From NCBI GenBank assembly GCA_963680875.1, contig OY804579.1, positions 52,962,036-53,026,035 of the forward strand: DNA of 64,000 nucleotides, in the 5' to 3' direction. Position 1 is the first letter of the stretch. Each line of letters starts with the position of its first letter. This stretch comes from Bathymodiolus brooksi. Its lineage: Eukaryota > Mollusca > Bivalvia > Mytilida > Modiolidae. Under the pieces are notes generated by a model, which saw only the letters and a list, made by a program, of their open reading frames with translations, did no database searches and was not told the DNA's origin. Position numbers and translations under genes: made by a program. Shown here in pieces: positions 11,454 through 23,139 of the stretch.

Positions 11454-13214
11454 TGGATTGTCTATAATTAGGACCAGGAATGAAAATGTGCAAAGAAAAT
11501 AAAGGCTAACCATTGATTAGATCCAAAACATACAATGGTTAAAGTTTGAATAATATTTGTTTATGAAAAAATAGAAAATATAAGGTCAAGGTCACAGTTC
11601 TAAGTTTATTATTAATTTTTATAGAAACTACAACAGAAATGCAATTGTTTAATAAATCATACAGAAAAAAGACGTTATATGTTACATACAAATATTTATC
11701 AGAACTATAGATAATAGTAGGTGCTGCATAGATCTCTAATGAAAATATTTTGTACACATTTTTAATTGTACTTCATGTTCGTACTTCATAACAGGCCGTT
11801 GACCTGATAAGATTTCAAAAGAAATATCAACTTGGGTTTTTTCTGTTGACAGTTTGACTCATTATAAACACAAAAGGGTTAATGTTTAAAAATACTACAG
11901 TGTTTACCTTAAGAACCAATAGCAGACCAAATTTCCTGGTCCAAGCACTTTTTTTGGTCGGTTCAAATTTTATATAGAAATGTACTGTGAAATCCAAGTG
12001 TGGCCTGTTCAAAATTGCCTTTGACCTCTTAAAATGAAAATGAGGGAAAACTGTACTATCTGATTTAAATGTAACAAAGCTTTTTTTTTTTCGTGTAAAA
12101 TTGATGTCATAAATCTTGATTTTGTTAACTTTCTGTGGCACTGTCGTGCTTTACACATGTAGACTTTCTTTTCATATTGATATAAATTCCAATCTTTCCT
12201 TGTCAGAGAAGACATGACAGGGAAATACGAACTATACCAGTGTTATAGTACATGATACCTTTGAATTTAGAAAGCTTGTTTGTTAATAAGATTCGTTTGA
12301 CAAGTTAACACTTTAAAAATATCTTTATATTGTATAAAAATGAGTCATTGAGTGTTAACTGCTGGTTCACATTAAAGTGCAAATATTAGAATGGTTGCTT
12401 TAGTGAAGTCGAATATCTACCTGTAATTATAATATTTATTGGGGAAAATGTTTCAAAAATTTAGGAGATTTTAAATATATTTGTCTGTATGTGATGTTAC
12501 ATGTTTCCCTTCTTTAGCCTCAATTGAAAAAATACTTGTTTATCTTCTAAACTACTCCACAGTTAAAGGTAGTTAGACAGGTGAAATGTTGTTTTTTTTA
12601 ATTATTTTCTGATTTGGAGTTGTGATGTATTTCTCTTGGAATGTACATTTTGTTTGGTATTTCCAGCTATAGGGATAGTTGGAACAAATAATGTTTTAAG
12701 TTAATTTGCATTTAATATTAATGTTGGTTTCTCTTACAGAATATTTTTTAACTCGAATATTTAAATGGAAATGAGAAAAGTACTTAATTCACTCTTTTAA
12801 AATGTGAAATTTTAATTTTGTACATGTATGTCATATCCCTGAGCATAATTTATCATATTCATATTGCTAGTACATGTTTTAAGTACATGCTGTATTTAAA
12901 AGATGTGTGAATTGTTTTAAGTGCATTCCGTATTTAAATGATGTGTGATAGTTTAGCAAGGGAAGCCAACAAAATATGTTTCATCAAGTGTTAAAAAAAA
13001 ACCACTTAATAGTCAATAAATTGTCAATATCCATTAGATTAAGCAAAAAAAAAGATTTCAAATACAACTCTTGAAAGCAAAAATTATAGCTCTTACATTA
13101 ATTGCAAAAACTGGTATATGTAAACATTCTGTTGTAAAAGATTTATTAAATATTTATAATGAAATATTTTGACATAATTTTCACTCATATTTAATTATAA
13201 TGTTATAATTACAG

Positions 13215-16200
13215 GGTGGCATGAATCCAAACTACATGTCTCAAGGTGGCTACAACAATCAGGGGAGCAATATGGCAGCACACCGGGGACAGTTTATGGA
13301 TGGCATGTATCAACAACATTCCCAGGGTCAGCAATACCCTCCACAGTACAGTAACCAAAACCAAGGACAATATAGCATGGGCCAGTACAATCAACAGAAC
13401 AGTGCGTACGGCCCAATGATGGGATATAACAATAACCAGCAGAGAATGCAAAATCATCCGTCGACTGCAACATCACATTTACACTCACGTCACCAAAATC
13501 CCCAGGAAGTGGCTAATAATATCCTCCAAATGGCAGCATCGTATCAACCAAGTCAAACTGTTCAGGTGCCTTTGTCAAAACACCGATCGGCACCATACCA
13601 TGTGCCTGTCTCCGCTCATTACAACATGCAAAATCATGTTGTTAACCCTGAACAGATGAATCGGCAGTTTAATTATCCAATTTCATCTCCACATAATCCT
13701 CATGCAGCAAGGACCTCGCCTGTCAGTCCAGGATCAATGTACATGCACAGTCCTGCATCCCAACACAGCAGCCAAAGCCTACCAAACTCCAGTCCACGAT
13801 CAATACACAGTCCACCAGGGGGGTATGGGAATATAAAATCTCCTGTACCAACTCCTTCACCTGCCGGTGGTCTTAGATCGCCCTGTCATATGCAGTCACC
13901 CATCAACACGCCCATAAATCAACAGCTTCATGTAACTACTGGACAACAGATGGTGCAATCACCACCGCAACAACAACAGATGGGATACTCACCAAAAAAC
14001 AATCCCATAAGTCCACCCGTCATTCATTCGCCTCATTTTAAACAGCAGCATGTCAAGCCACAACAACAACATACCAATCAGAAAACATATATAAATGAAA
14101 ATATGGGAACCGCTGCAACAAATTATACTGCTAATAGTCCACTTCAGTCTTTACAAAAATTATGTATGTTGCCGGATCGACAAGTTGTTGATCCAAAAAG
14201 TATTGTTAATGATCCCTCTTCCTCTTCACCTAATCAGAACCAAAAAAACGTGAATAGCGATGTCGACTCTAACAGCTGGAATACAACCACCATCAGTGAG
14301 ACGGCATCGACAAATGTGTGTACTGATGGTAAAAATTGTAATGAAAATATCACCAATAACTCTCACGAACTAACAAGAACGTGTGAAACTGATCAATCTA
14401 GTCACTGGTCAGAGTCGCAAAGTAATGTTGTTGAAGAAACACAATGTGCAACTACAATTGTTGAAAGTTACGCTGATGATGCAGTGAAAAAATCTGCAGA
14501 GAATATCGTGAAAATTGATAGAGATTTAGAATGTCAGAAACTTAAATACTTAGGGCAACCATGTAACACTGAATCGGGTATGAACAAAGACCTAAAATCT
14601 GATATTAATGTTGTACCAAAAGAAAATTGCAAGGCAAAGGACAGCGATACAACTAACTTGGAAGAACATCAAAATAAAGAACCTTATGGCAATAAAAATC
14701 ACAGCCACACAACCACCAAAACAAGCCAGTCTTGTGCTGTTGGAAGTCAATCCAAAGATTTCTCATCAAACTCTTGTGACAGATTACAAAAACGTTTGGA
14801 ATCACTGGAAAATGTTTGTGTAGAACAGACATCTGACAATTCAGAACCAATAGATATTGGATCTAAACATTCAAAAAGTTCTAGATTAGAGTCAAATGGT
14901 ACTGAACAAAAGTCACATGATATTTCAAAACGTGTGAATGGGACGGGAGATGTTCAGAACGATTTTGGTTTGAAATCGGACATTGTCATTGATTCAGAAT
15001 CTGTCTGTGATAAGTCTATTGTTGATGGTTGTGAAAATTTAAACTGTGATGAGCAGTCCAAAACTTATATAAGTTCTGACTGTCGGAAAGACGAGGTAAA
15101 AAGTGTGGTCAATGGCATCGATGACTCGGATGATGTCTGTAGTGACATTGATATCAATAAAAAAGATTTATTGATTAGAAATGAACAAAATGATATAGAT
15201 CATCATAGTGATTCTGTTGTAAATAACTCAAAAACAGGACAAAAGCATAAAAATCAGGAGAAATCTGAAAGTAAAAGGGTATTACGAGAAATTCCTGCCC
15301 GACTGGCGAGTGCCTCTCCGTTTTACGTCGATGAATCTGACAGTGATGATGATGGCATTCTTCTTGTACGAAAAGATGTAAAATATACCTACAGTAGGTA
15401 TAACAAAGTTCATCCCAATATTAGTAATTCACACATTTCTGTATCAGATAATGAAATTGTTGATGACATCTCTGATGAGGAAAGTCTCGACAGGAATAGT
15501 TTAGATAGTGATATCAGTAAAGGATTTGATAGTGATTTAATAAGACCAGTGAAACCTGTGATAACTAAATTAAGTGAGTCAAAGATCAAATCTGGCTCAA
15601 ATCTAGGTCCTAAGAAAAAAGGGAATACCAGTAAGTCCTTGAAAAAAAAGGAAATAAAGCAAGAGAATGTTACAATTGATAATCCTGGTCATAGTTCAGA
15701 GGTTAAGACAGAAAGTCAGAGAGTAAATAGTCGCACCAAACGAACAAGAACAACAACATCTAAGTATGGGGATGAAATGTACTTAGGTGACGACTTTGTT
15801 TTAGACTCGGAAGAGGAAATTGAGATTGAGAAAAAGAGTAAGCGAAAACGAAAAGTTAGTGGTGACCCGAGGTCAAATTTTAAAATCAAATCTGAGGAAT
15901 CGGTCGTGGACTCAGAAGAGGAAATTGAGATTGAGAAAAAAAGTAAACGAAAACGAAAAGTTAGTGGTGACCCGAGGTCAACTTTTAAAATCAAATCTGT
16001 GGAATCGGCCAAGGACTCAGAAGAAGATGTAGAAATTGAAAATAAAAGTAAAAAGAAACAAAAGACGAGTGGTGATGTTAAATCTAATTTAAAAATCAAA
16101 TCGGAAACTGACGATTCTGTTGATATTTTGGATTCAAAAGAAATTTGTATTGATATAATAGATAGTTCAGATAACTTAGGAGATGGCTCCGATATCATTA

Positions 16201-16982
16201 CATTTAAAACAGAATCTGTTGTACAAAACAAACCTGCCTCTTTTCAACCTATTCCTTCTACATCAAAATCTCAGCGTGAAAACAAACCTTTAGTTAAAAA
16301 AGTTAAACCTCAAACAAAGGGTAAAACCAAAGTTTCAAAAGTTGGCAAGTCTAAATCTCGTGGAAAATTGTTGGACGATTCAATAAAAAACATGAAGTTG
16401 AAAAAGACAATGGATTTAATGAAACAGAAAGGAAAAAAGAAACCAGATGTCCCAGTCAAGGAAACTGGGCCATTTTTAAGAGTCAAAGATTCAGGAACAC
16501 AAAAAGAAAAATGTGTTGTTGTGAATCAACAAATAGAAGAATCTAGTGATAAAATTTCAAAGAACAAAAAATCTTCAGTGTCGGTTTCAACAGTGCACAT
16601 GTCAAAACTTCCATCAGAAAAATCAGTCTACTGGCCAGCTTCACTAATGGGAGATAACTCTGTATGGGTGTGTGCTTTATGTCAAAAACATAGTAGTTAT
16701 AAATTTTTAGGAGATTTATTTGGACCATATTATGTAGAAGGTAGTTTACCGGATGATGGCGATGGAACAAATTCTTCAGACAAAAAAGGAAAACAAAAAA
16801 GACAAAGCTTGAACAGTAGTATTGACTTAAAATGTACAAAAAGCAAGCGGAAAAGTAGAGAACCAATTAAACCCCAGGAGGTTTGGGTTCATGAAGATTG
16901 TGCTGCTTGGGCAGATGGAGTCCTTTTAATTGGTGCCAAAATATACGGACTTCAGGAAGCTACCAATGTTGCCTCCTCTACT
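13215..16982 (+). CDS. TCF20/RAI1-like chromatin protein, giant central exon
   Basis: This 3768-nt exon (1256 codons, phase 0 at both ends) is open throughout. Its N-terminal third is rich in Q, N, M, Y, S and P. The middle is acidic and lysine-rich with NLS-like clusters (KKSKRKRKV). The C-terminal end starts an extended PHD finger: WVCALC near residue 1182 of the assembled protein, GDLFGPYY, then VWVHEDCAAW and YGLQEA. The order C-x2-C, YK.LGDL.GPYY, HEDCA is diagnostic of vertebrate TCF20 and RAI1, nuclear nucleosome-binding proteins that work with PHF14 and HMG20 factors. The assembled product is about 1347 residues, shorter than the roughly 1900-2000 of the human proteins. One ancestral gene is expected outside vertebrates, so it is probably co-orthologous to both. 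Three 35-residue tandem repeats lie at 15804-16118. Confidence 0.95.
15804..16118 (+). repeat. Three in-frame 105-bp repeats inside the giant exon
   Basis: Units start at 15804, 15909 and 16014, each beginning DSEE and running through an I/V-E-I-E-x-K-S-K core, a basic KRKRKV or KKKQKT patch, SGD and FKIKS. The first two units are nearly identical in DNA; the third has diverged. Exact 105-bp spacing keeps the frame, as expected for duplication under coding constraint. Confidence 0.95.
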
Positions 16983-17103
16983 GTAAGTATCTTGTTAGTG
17001 TAGGATGAGGTAGACAAAAATATAGTCGATTTTTCAACTTCATTAGAATAATTCCTGAATTACAAATCATGTTATGACCTAATTTTGCAGTATATTTAGT
17101 TTT

Positions 17104-17326
17104 GGGATCCTTGTACCAGTATATGTAATTTAGCACATAGTTACAACTACTTGTGCAATCTATGCCAATGACCACCAGTTGTGAGTTTGAATCCCACTGA
17201 TGGAGAGGTGTAATCGATTCAACAAGTTTGTCAGTAACTGTCAGCAGGTCAACTTTTTTCTCCGGGTACTCTGGTTTCTGCTGAAATATTGTTGAAAGTG
17301 GCATTAAATACCATAATTCTAACCCT
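17104..17326 (+). mobile_element. Degenerate family-A SINE
   Basis: Recognisable pieces in family order: AGTTACAACTACTTGTGCAA, the B-box-like GAGTTTGAATCCCACTG, TTTCTCCGGGTACTCTGG and ATATTGTTGAAAGTGGCATT. The middle is partly deleted. Confidence 0.7.
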
Positions 17327-17811
17327 TATTTTAAAATTGATATTAAGGATGATGTGGTCTAGTGGTTAATTTTTCTCCAGCAAAGTGTAGGTTTACATTT
17401 GTCATGCTTAAAAGTGTGCTTGACTTCTACAATAAAGTGAGAAAGTTTGCCAGGTAATTTTTTTAATTACCTTCATGTAAAACCATAATACATTTTGTAT
17501 AAGTATCAGTTACTGAATTGCCTTATTAAAAATTAAATTTATTTTTATTTAAATTAAGTATGCAGAATATATATAATACAATATTTATTCTTATTCACCA
17601 AAAATAGCCATGACCCACAAACTGAAAGATTTGAAAGATAAAAATGTACAATTTCATGAATACAAGGTAATCTTATTCAAACATGAGAGCTGTAAAATAT
17701 AATTACTTAATTAATATTTGTTTACATGTTTGTTTATGTACAGTTGGTGGGAGAGTGGGTAGAAGTTGAAATCAGTACATTTTATTTATATAGTGTACAT
17801 ACTTTGACAGT

Positions 17812-17915
17812 TTCAGTGTTTTGTCAGTGACTTACGGTGGGTGGGTGGTGCACTCCGGTTTCCTCCACCAATATAACTTAAATATTGTTGAAAGTGGCAT
17901 AAACACCTTAAACCA
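17812..17915 (+). mobile_element. 3' fragment of a family-A SINE
   Basis: It contains GTCAGTGACTTACGG, CTCCGGTTTCCTCCACC and ATATTGTTGAAAGTGGCATA. The tRNA-like head is missing. Confidence 0.65.
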
Positions 17916-18080
17916 AACCAACTGTTCAAGGTGACACAGTATTTATCTTTTTTGGAACAAGCATGATAAATGATTACTATTATACCACTACAAAAAGAAA
18001 GTTTACATTGAATAAGCAGTACCGCACAGGTTGGGGAGTTACCAGCATGCCCATTCACGTACTGTAGTACGTGTTTCATG

Positions 18081-19146
18081 CACAGGTACTTGTGGACAGG
18101 ACCCTATGTTGCCCCCCCTTTTTTTTTTATTTTTTTTTTTTATATATATATATAAACATCGACTTTTTTTTCATATAAACAACATTTTGCAACTTTCTAT
18201 GTATCACTGTATGACATATATACAATGAATACAATCAAACAGTAGTTTCTATCCATGCCGGATTTCTGACATGATATAAGTTAGAAGGTAAGTCACTCTT
18301 CTTTGTTTACATTGGGGTACTTGTTGTACATTCATCTTAAATTTAGTGAATAAAAAAGGCCTACCTGTCTGGAAATTGGCTTATTCCTTCTCTGTATATA
18401 TTATTCTCCCTGAAAACACACATCAATATTTATTTACAGCAGCTGACAACTCTCCATGGAAGATTTTCCACTCGCGTTTTGCGATTTTCAGACGACATTT
18501 TTGAAAACTCGAATTAAAGCTACGGAAGTGTGATTATTAGCGACATCTGCTGGTCATTTGAAATATTGACGATACGGTAAAACGCGAGATTTCCGGGTAA
18601 AAAGTTCAGGAATTTTTTGGCACAAAATTTAATTTTACCCGGAACTCTCGCGTTTTACCGTATCGTCAATATTTCAAATGACCAGCAGATGTCGCTAATA
18701 ATCACACTTCCGTAGCTTTAATTCGAGTTTTCAAAAATGTCGTCTGAAAATCGTAAAACGCGAGTGGAAAATCTTCCATGGAGAGTTGTCAGCTGCTGTA
18801 AATAAATATTGATGTGTGTTTTCAGGGAGAATAATATATACAGAGAAGGAATAAGCCAATTTCCAGACAGGTAGGCCTTTTTTATTCACTAAATTTAAGA
18901 TGAATGTACAACAAGTACCCCAATGTAAACAAAGAAGAGTGACTTACCTTCTAACTTATATCATGTCAGAAATCCGGCATGGATAGAAACTACTGTTTGA
19001 TTGTATTTATTGTATATATGTCATACAGTGATACATAGAAAGTTGCTAAATGTTGTTTATATGGAAAAAAAGTCGATGTTTATATAATAAAAAAAAGGGG
19101 GGGGGGGGGGGGGGGCAACATAGGGTCCTGTCCACAAGTACCTGTG
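18081..19146. repeat. 1.07 kb near-perfect palindrome
   Basis: The left arm from 18081 (CACAGGTACTTGTGGACAGG) is repeated in inverse ending at 19146. The arms are about 515 bp with only scattered differences and a centre of a few tens of bases near 18600-18635. The main arm difference is homopolymer length: a short poly-C/poly-T on the left against a long poly-G on the right near 19097-19116. I see no obvious target duplication, so a fold-back transposon, a genuine palindromic duplication and an assembly fold-back all remain possible. Confidence 0.92.
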
Positions 19147-19433
19147 GTTTCACGTAGAATAAAAATCATGCACGTATAATTGAAAGAACCCTACGTGCGT
19201 GCATGTAGAGAACCCGTTCCGAGCACTGTATAAAAATTATCTTTTGTTTACAATTCACTTCAAAGTACGTATAATAGAGTAGTTCTGATTAGTTAATTTC
19301 GGCAATATTATCCAATCAGAGCGTTCTTGCATATTTTAAGTGAGATGATATGATTTATAGATCGCCCAATTCTATTGGCTCCTTATTTTTTAATTGTCCA
19401 ATCATAAGAACTGTTACTGTTAAAACCCGTAAT

Positions 19434-20214
19434 CAGAGTTGGCGAAAATCGTCGGACCGGCAGAATAACGGTCGGTCCGATTAATTAATGAACCGTGTCT
19501 CCCAATGTCCGTCACGAAAATATTACTTTGTGGTCGTCCAGTTGACGATTGAAATGTATTCACTCCCAGTTTCCACTGCCAATGGCATTAAATTCCATTT
19601 TCAGTTTTATTAAAATGTCAGACAGAGACTTGAAATTTGTTTATTTATTCTGTCAGACCGACACGTTCCTATTTGTAATCGAAACTCCTATACGTAAATG
19701 TAAACATCCTTTTAGTAGGAACGAGCACCTGCAAAACGTGGAACATTAAAACTGAAATATATTACTGAGCACAGAAATAAGTTGACTTCCACACTCCCCA
19801 AGTATCAAAGATTGTTTGTGTTTAATTAAATATGTTTAAAGATGCTTATATATTGAAGATGACAACAGATTCATATTCTTAACTGAAATTAAAAATGTAG
19901 GTAAACCGGAAACTGACATTGATATATAATATTCAGAACGTGATCGGACCATTAGATACGGATTGTTGGCAATATCTGCCTTATCTTTTTAGATAAAAAT
20001 ATGTATCCAGAAAAACATTTAATTGAGTTGTTTAATGAATCATGATTATATATAGGTAATTTTGCATTCAGTTCTGTATAAAAAACAAAATTTGACAGGT
20101 TATATACAATATTCCAAAAAATGGTGGGACAGACACAAAGGTCATGGGTCAGACAAAACCCCACTTCCTGTCTGACCTAATGTCAGACAGAAAAAAAAGT
20201 TTTCGCCAACTCTG
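19434..20214. mobile_element. CAG-ended DNA element with 6-bp TSD
   Basis: Perfect inverted ends CAGAGTTGGCGAAAA and TTTTCGCCAACTCTG bound 781 bp, flanked by the direct repeat CGTAAT (19428-19433 and 20215-20220). The interior has CTGTCAGACAG-type inverted motifs near both ends (about 19620-19650 and 20160-20195). No transposase is visible. Superfamily unassigned; the hAT5/hAT6 groups are one possibility. Confidence 0.88.
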
Positions 20215-20624
20215 CGTAATACTTACCAAAAACAGCATGGTGCACGACCTTGCGTGGAGAAAATGCAGTTCATTTTCTTTGTACCCCCAAATGAAGAGTT
20301 AGAGGGTACATTGCACCCCCAAAAATTTGGATGTACCCCCAAAAATGAAGGTAAAAGGGTACATGTACCCCAGATGAAAAAACCTGTGGGCATGCTGGTT
20401 ACACATACCGATATAATACAACACTGAAAATAATAAAACAAAACAAAAATAGGTGTGTGACACAGGATTGTCATATAACAACCCACATTACTCAAGTTGC
20501 TGAAATATTTTAAAATAAAATAAAATTAGATTAAATTAAATTAAGCAAACAATTATTTAACTCAAATGAAAGTTACATGTATACTCAATTTGATGTTGTT
20601 AAAATATTCAAAGTACAATATGGT

Positions 20625-21256
20625 TATCCCCTCGCCAACGAAGTTGCGAAGGGATATAGTAACGCTACCTTCCGTCCGTCCGTCCTTCCGTAACATCTTT
20701 GTGAACACTCTAGAATCAACATCTTTCAATGGATTTTGACCAAACTTGGTACATACATAGTCCTTCAGAAAATCTGGAACCCTATTGATTTTCAAGGTCA
20801 AGGTCACCTGGTCAAATTTTTACCGCGTAACATCCTTGTGAACACTCTAGAATCAACATCCTTCAATGGATTTTGACCAAACTTGGTACATATACTTAGT
20901 CCTTAAGAGAATCTGGAACCCTATTGATTTTCTAGGTCAACGGTCAAGGTCACCGGGTCAAATTTTTACCGTGTAACATCCTTGTGAACACTAGAATCAA
21001 CATCCTTCAATGGATTTTGACCAAGCTTGGCACAAACTTAGTCGTAAGAGAATCTGGAACCCTATTGATTTTCAAGGTCAAGGTCAGCGGGTCAAATTTC
21101 TACCGTGTAACATGCTTGTGAACACTAGAATCAACATCCTTCAATGGATTTTGACCAAACTTGGTACATACTTAGTCCTTAAGAGAATCTGGAACCCTAT
21201 TGATTTTCAAGGTCAACGGTCAAGGTCACCGGGTCAAATTTTTAGGCGAGGGGATA
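20625..21256. mobile_element. Short-TIR element with tandem core (4 units of 134-146 bp)
   Basis: Inverted ends TATCCCCTCGCC (20625-20636) and GGCGAGGGGATA (21245-21256). The left end folds back on itself (GCGAAGGGATA at about 20647) and leads into TCCGTCCGTCCGTCC. The core repeats a unit starting GTAACATCCTTGTGAACA near 20690, 20827, 20973 and 21107. Confidence 0.82.
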
Positions 21257-21379
21257 TGCCATGCTTTGTGTTGCCCTTGTTTACAGTATGTTCTAATGCA
21301 ATGATTAAATAAGTGAACAATCGTACACAGAATGTCATTCATATACAAGTGTTGTCTATTATTTTTGCTAACCATTACA

Positions 21380-21715
21380 CCTTGAGTGTAGGATGTGGGT
21401 TTGAAACCTAGTCGGGTCAAACCAAAGACTAGCAAATTGGTGTTTGCTGCTTTTCAGCTATTATAGCATGCAGCAGGAAAGAGTGAGAGTAAAGCCTGGT
21501 TGGCTCGGAATCAAGATAATTTGTCGGTTTGGAGCAACATGTCAACCGACACACATGTGTTTCAGTGAGATAGCACTAGGTAAATTCAACTCGGTGTGTT
21601 GGTCTAGTACAAAGCAGACATCATGATCATCTCGTCAAAGTGTAATAAAATGATATAGCTAAATGCCTAAAGATTGGCTCATTTGGTTTTAATCAACACT
21701 CGCTCACTCAGTCAT
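21380..21715 (+). mobile_element. SINE, family B
   Basis: Shares AGTCGGGTCAAACCAAAGAC, CCTGGTTGGCTCGGAATCA, TTGGTCTAGTACAAAGCAG and a trailing CACTCGCTCACTCAGTCATT tail. It ends about 50 bp before the exon at 21769. The boundaries are approximate. Confidence 0.7.
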
Positions 21716-21768
21716 TCACTATTAATTATTTTGTTTTATCAAGTGTTGACTTATGAACTATATTGTAG

Positions 21769-21862
21769 GTATGTACATGCTGTAAAGAAAATGGTGCTAT
21801 GGTTGGTTGTTTAAACAAAGGTTGTTCACAGAAGTTTCATTATTACTGTGGTATTGAATCAG
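21769..21862 (+). CDS. TCF20/RAI1-like gene, ePHD exon
   Basis: A 94-nt exon between acceptor TTGTAG and donor GTATTT, in phase 0 from exon 13215-16982 and leaving in phase 1. It encodes VCTCCKENGAMVGC, then CSQKFHYYCGIESG, which is the C-x2-C ... C ... H-Y-x-C core of the PHD half of the extended PHD finger and supplies its zinc ligands. In the family this fold reads nucleosome surfaces rather than a methyl-lysine alone. The exon lies directly after a repeat-filled 4.8 kb intron; no changes in zinc ligands are visible. Confidence 0.95.
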
Positions 21863-23089
21863 GTATTTAAAAAAGGGAGATAACTTTGATGTGTCAGGTC
21901 TATGCTTTTTTTTTTTATGCCAAAAAAAAAAAGGAGAATATGCTTATTTGTGTATATTTGAGTAATAATGGAATTTCCTACAGTAAATTATTTTAATATA
22001 GTAGTACAGTCAACCCTGCCTTAAAGGACACCTCTATATAACAAATCACTGTCTAAAAAAGACATCTTAAAGAATAGTTCATATTATTTTAACCTACATA
22101 AAGAGCAACTGCTCATAAAGGATACATTTTGAGGTTCCCTTGAGTGCCCTTTATATGCAGGTTTGACTGTACTTTATAATCACACTCCTCCCCTAAGAAT
22201 GATATTTCATCTTTGCAGAATTGAATGGGATTATGGTATTTTATGCTATTTTCAACAATAATTCTTACATTACAAGTTACCTTAATTTCCATTGTATAAT
22301 CTCTAAATTTCTCTTATATTCTAATCATTCTTTATATTACAGCAGGGGACCCATTTTAAAGAAGAACATTGTATTTCAATCATTTTATTCGGCCCGGAAA
22401 AATGTAGTGGTTACTGTTTGTCAACATATAAAGTTATCGATAGTATTTTCATACTTTGTATTGCTTGGACTATTTCACAAATTTTTTTACTCTCGTATAA
22501 AGTATTAATTGTTGAAATAGTAAGACCTTCTGGCTTCTTGTGTAATTGTATTTTGTAAATGTTAACCACTATTGCAAAAACAAATTAAACACAACAATGA
22601 AAGTGTTACTACGGTAACTGTATGTAAAATAATCAATAATATTGCCTATAAGATTGTGTGTGGCAAGTGCCCAAAATTTAGAATTTTATTTTATATCAGA
22701 TTTTAAAAAGAGTTATTTAGATTTCTTTTGGTATTTCCTACCTGTGCTTATTGTGAAATAAAAATAAAAAGTCCATATACATAAAGTATTTTCAGCGGAC
22801 TTATAACAATGTGAAGAAGTTTTGCTTCACCCTACATTGCAATCAGTTTCAGAAGTTGAATCGTTTTGCAAACATATAGGTGATACATATGCGATAAAAC
22901 GTTTCAGCTAATGCAATTTCCAAACACACCAAAAATTTGAAGTGTGAATGTACAATGCATTTTTGAAAAGATTTTGATATGTTATAGAAACATTTTAAAT
23001 GCATGTCAGTACTCCTCATAAATTATTGTATGTTTAGTATCCTAAAACAGTTGTCACTTCATATTTTAAGATTTGTTTTTCTATTTTAG
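21863..23089 (+). other. Intron 3 of the TCF20/RAI1-like gene
   Basis: Donor GTATTT and acceptor TTTTAG. Apart from the TA-flanked MITE at 22007-22169 I see nothing but AT-rich sequence. Confidence 0.9.
22007..22169. mobile_element. TA-flanked MITE
   Basis: Ends CAGTCAACCCTG and CAGGTTTGACTG, both next to TA (22005-22006 and 22170-22171), 163 bp. The interior (AAAGGACACCTCTATA) resembles the families at 1840 and 63636. Confidence 0.8.
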
Positions 23090-23139
23090 GTTGTTACTTA
23101 GATGAAGAAAACTATTCCTTGTTGTGTCCAAAGCATAGA
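23090..23139 (+). CDS. TCF20/RAI1-like gene, last ePHD exon
   Basis: A 50-nt exon entered in phase 1 and left in phase 0 at donor GTAAGT. It completes G-CYLDEENYSLLCPKHR. The C-x-LDE-x-NxSLLCPKH end closes the zinc finger (final Cys and His ligands) and matches the last ePHD segment of TCF20 and RAI1 closely. It is the strongest single piece of evidence for the family after WVCALC. Confidence 0.95.

Larger units (their letters stand above)
2219..13214 (+). other. Intron 1 of the TCF20/RAI1-like gene (11.0 kb)
   Basis: It runs from donor GTAGGT at 2219 to acceptor TTACAG at 13209-13214. It is mostly transposons, listed separately: SINEs at 2227, 8058, 8336, 9655 and 11178, a 4.2 kb IS630-type element, and a pogo-like element at 10108. 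Stretches 2533-2949, 7181-8057, 8593-9654 and 11454-13214 hold nothing I recognise beyond a poly-C run near 8010-8025. Confidence 0.8.
16983..21768 (+). other. Intron 2 of the TCF20/RAI1-like gene (4.8 kb)
   Basis: Donor GTAAGT at 16983 and acceptor TTGTAG ending at 21768. It contains SINE fragments, a 1.07 kb palindrome, a CAG-ended element, a tandem-repeat element and a family-B SINE, listed separately. Stretches 17330-17810 and 20221-20624 have no recognised content. Confidence 0.9.

Noticed and set aside
13209..13488. Antisense open frames opposite the Q-rich exon
   Set aside because: They mirror the codon bias of the real plus-strand exon and have no splice or domain support.
15716..16231. 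171-codon minus-strand frame rich in serine
   Set aside because: It is the shadow of the acidic/basic repeats of the plus-strand coding exon.
21010..21312. 100-codon frame in the 20.6-21.3 kb element
   Set aside because: It follows the tandem units and the GGTCAAGGTCA-rich repeats rather than a coding sequence.
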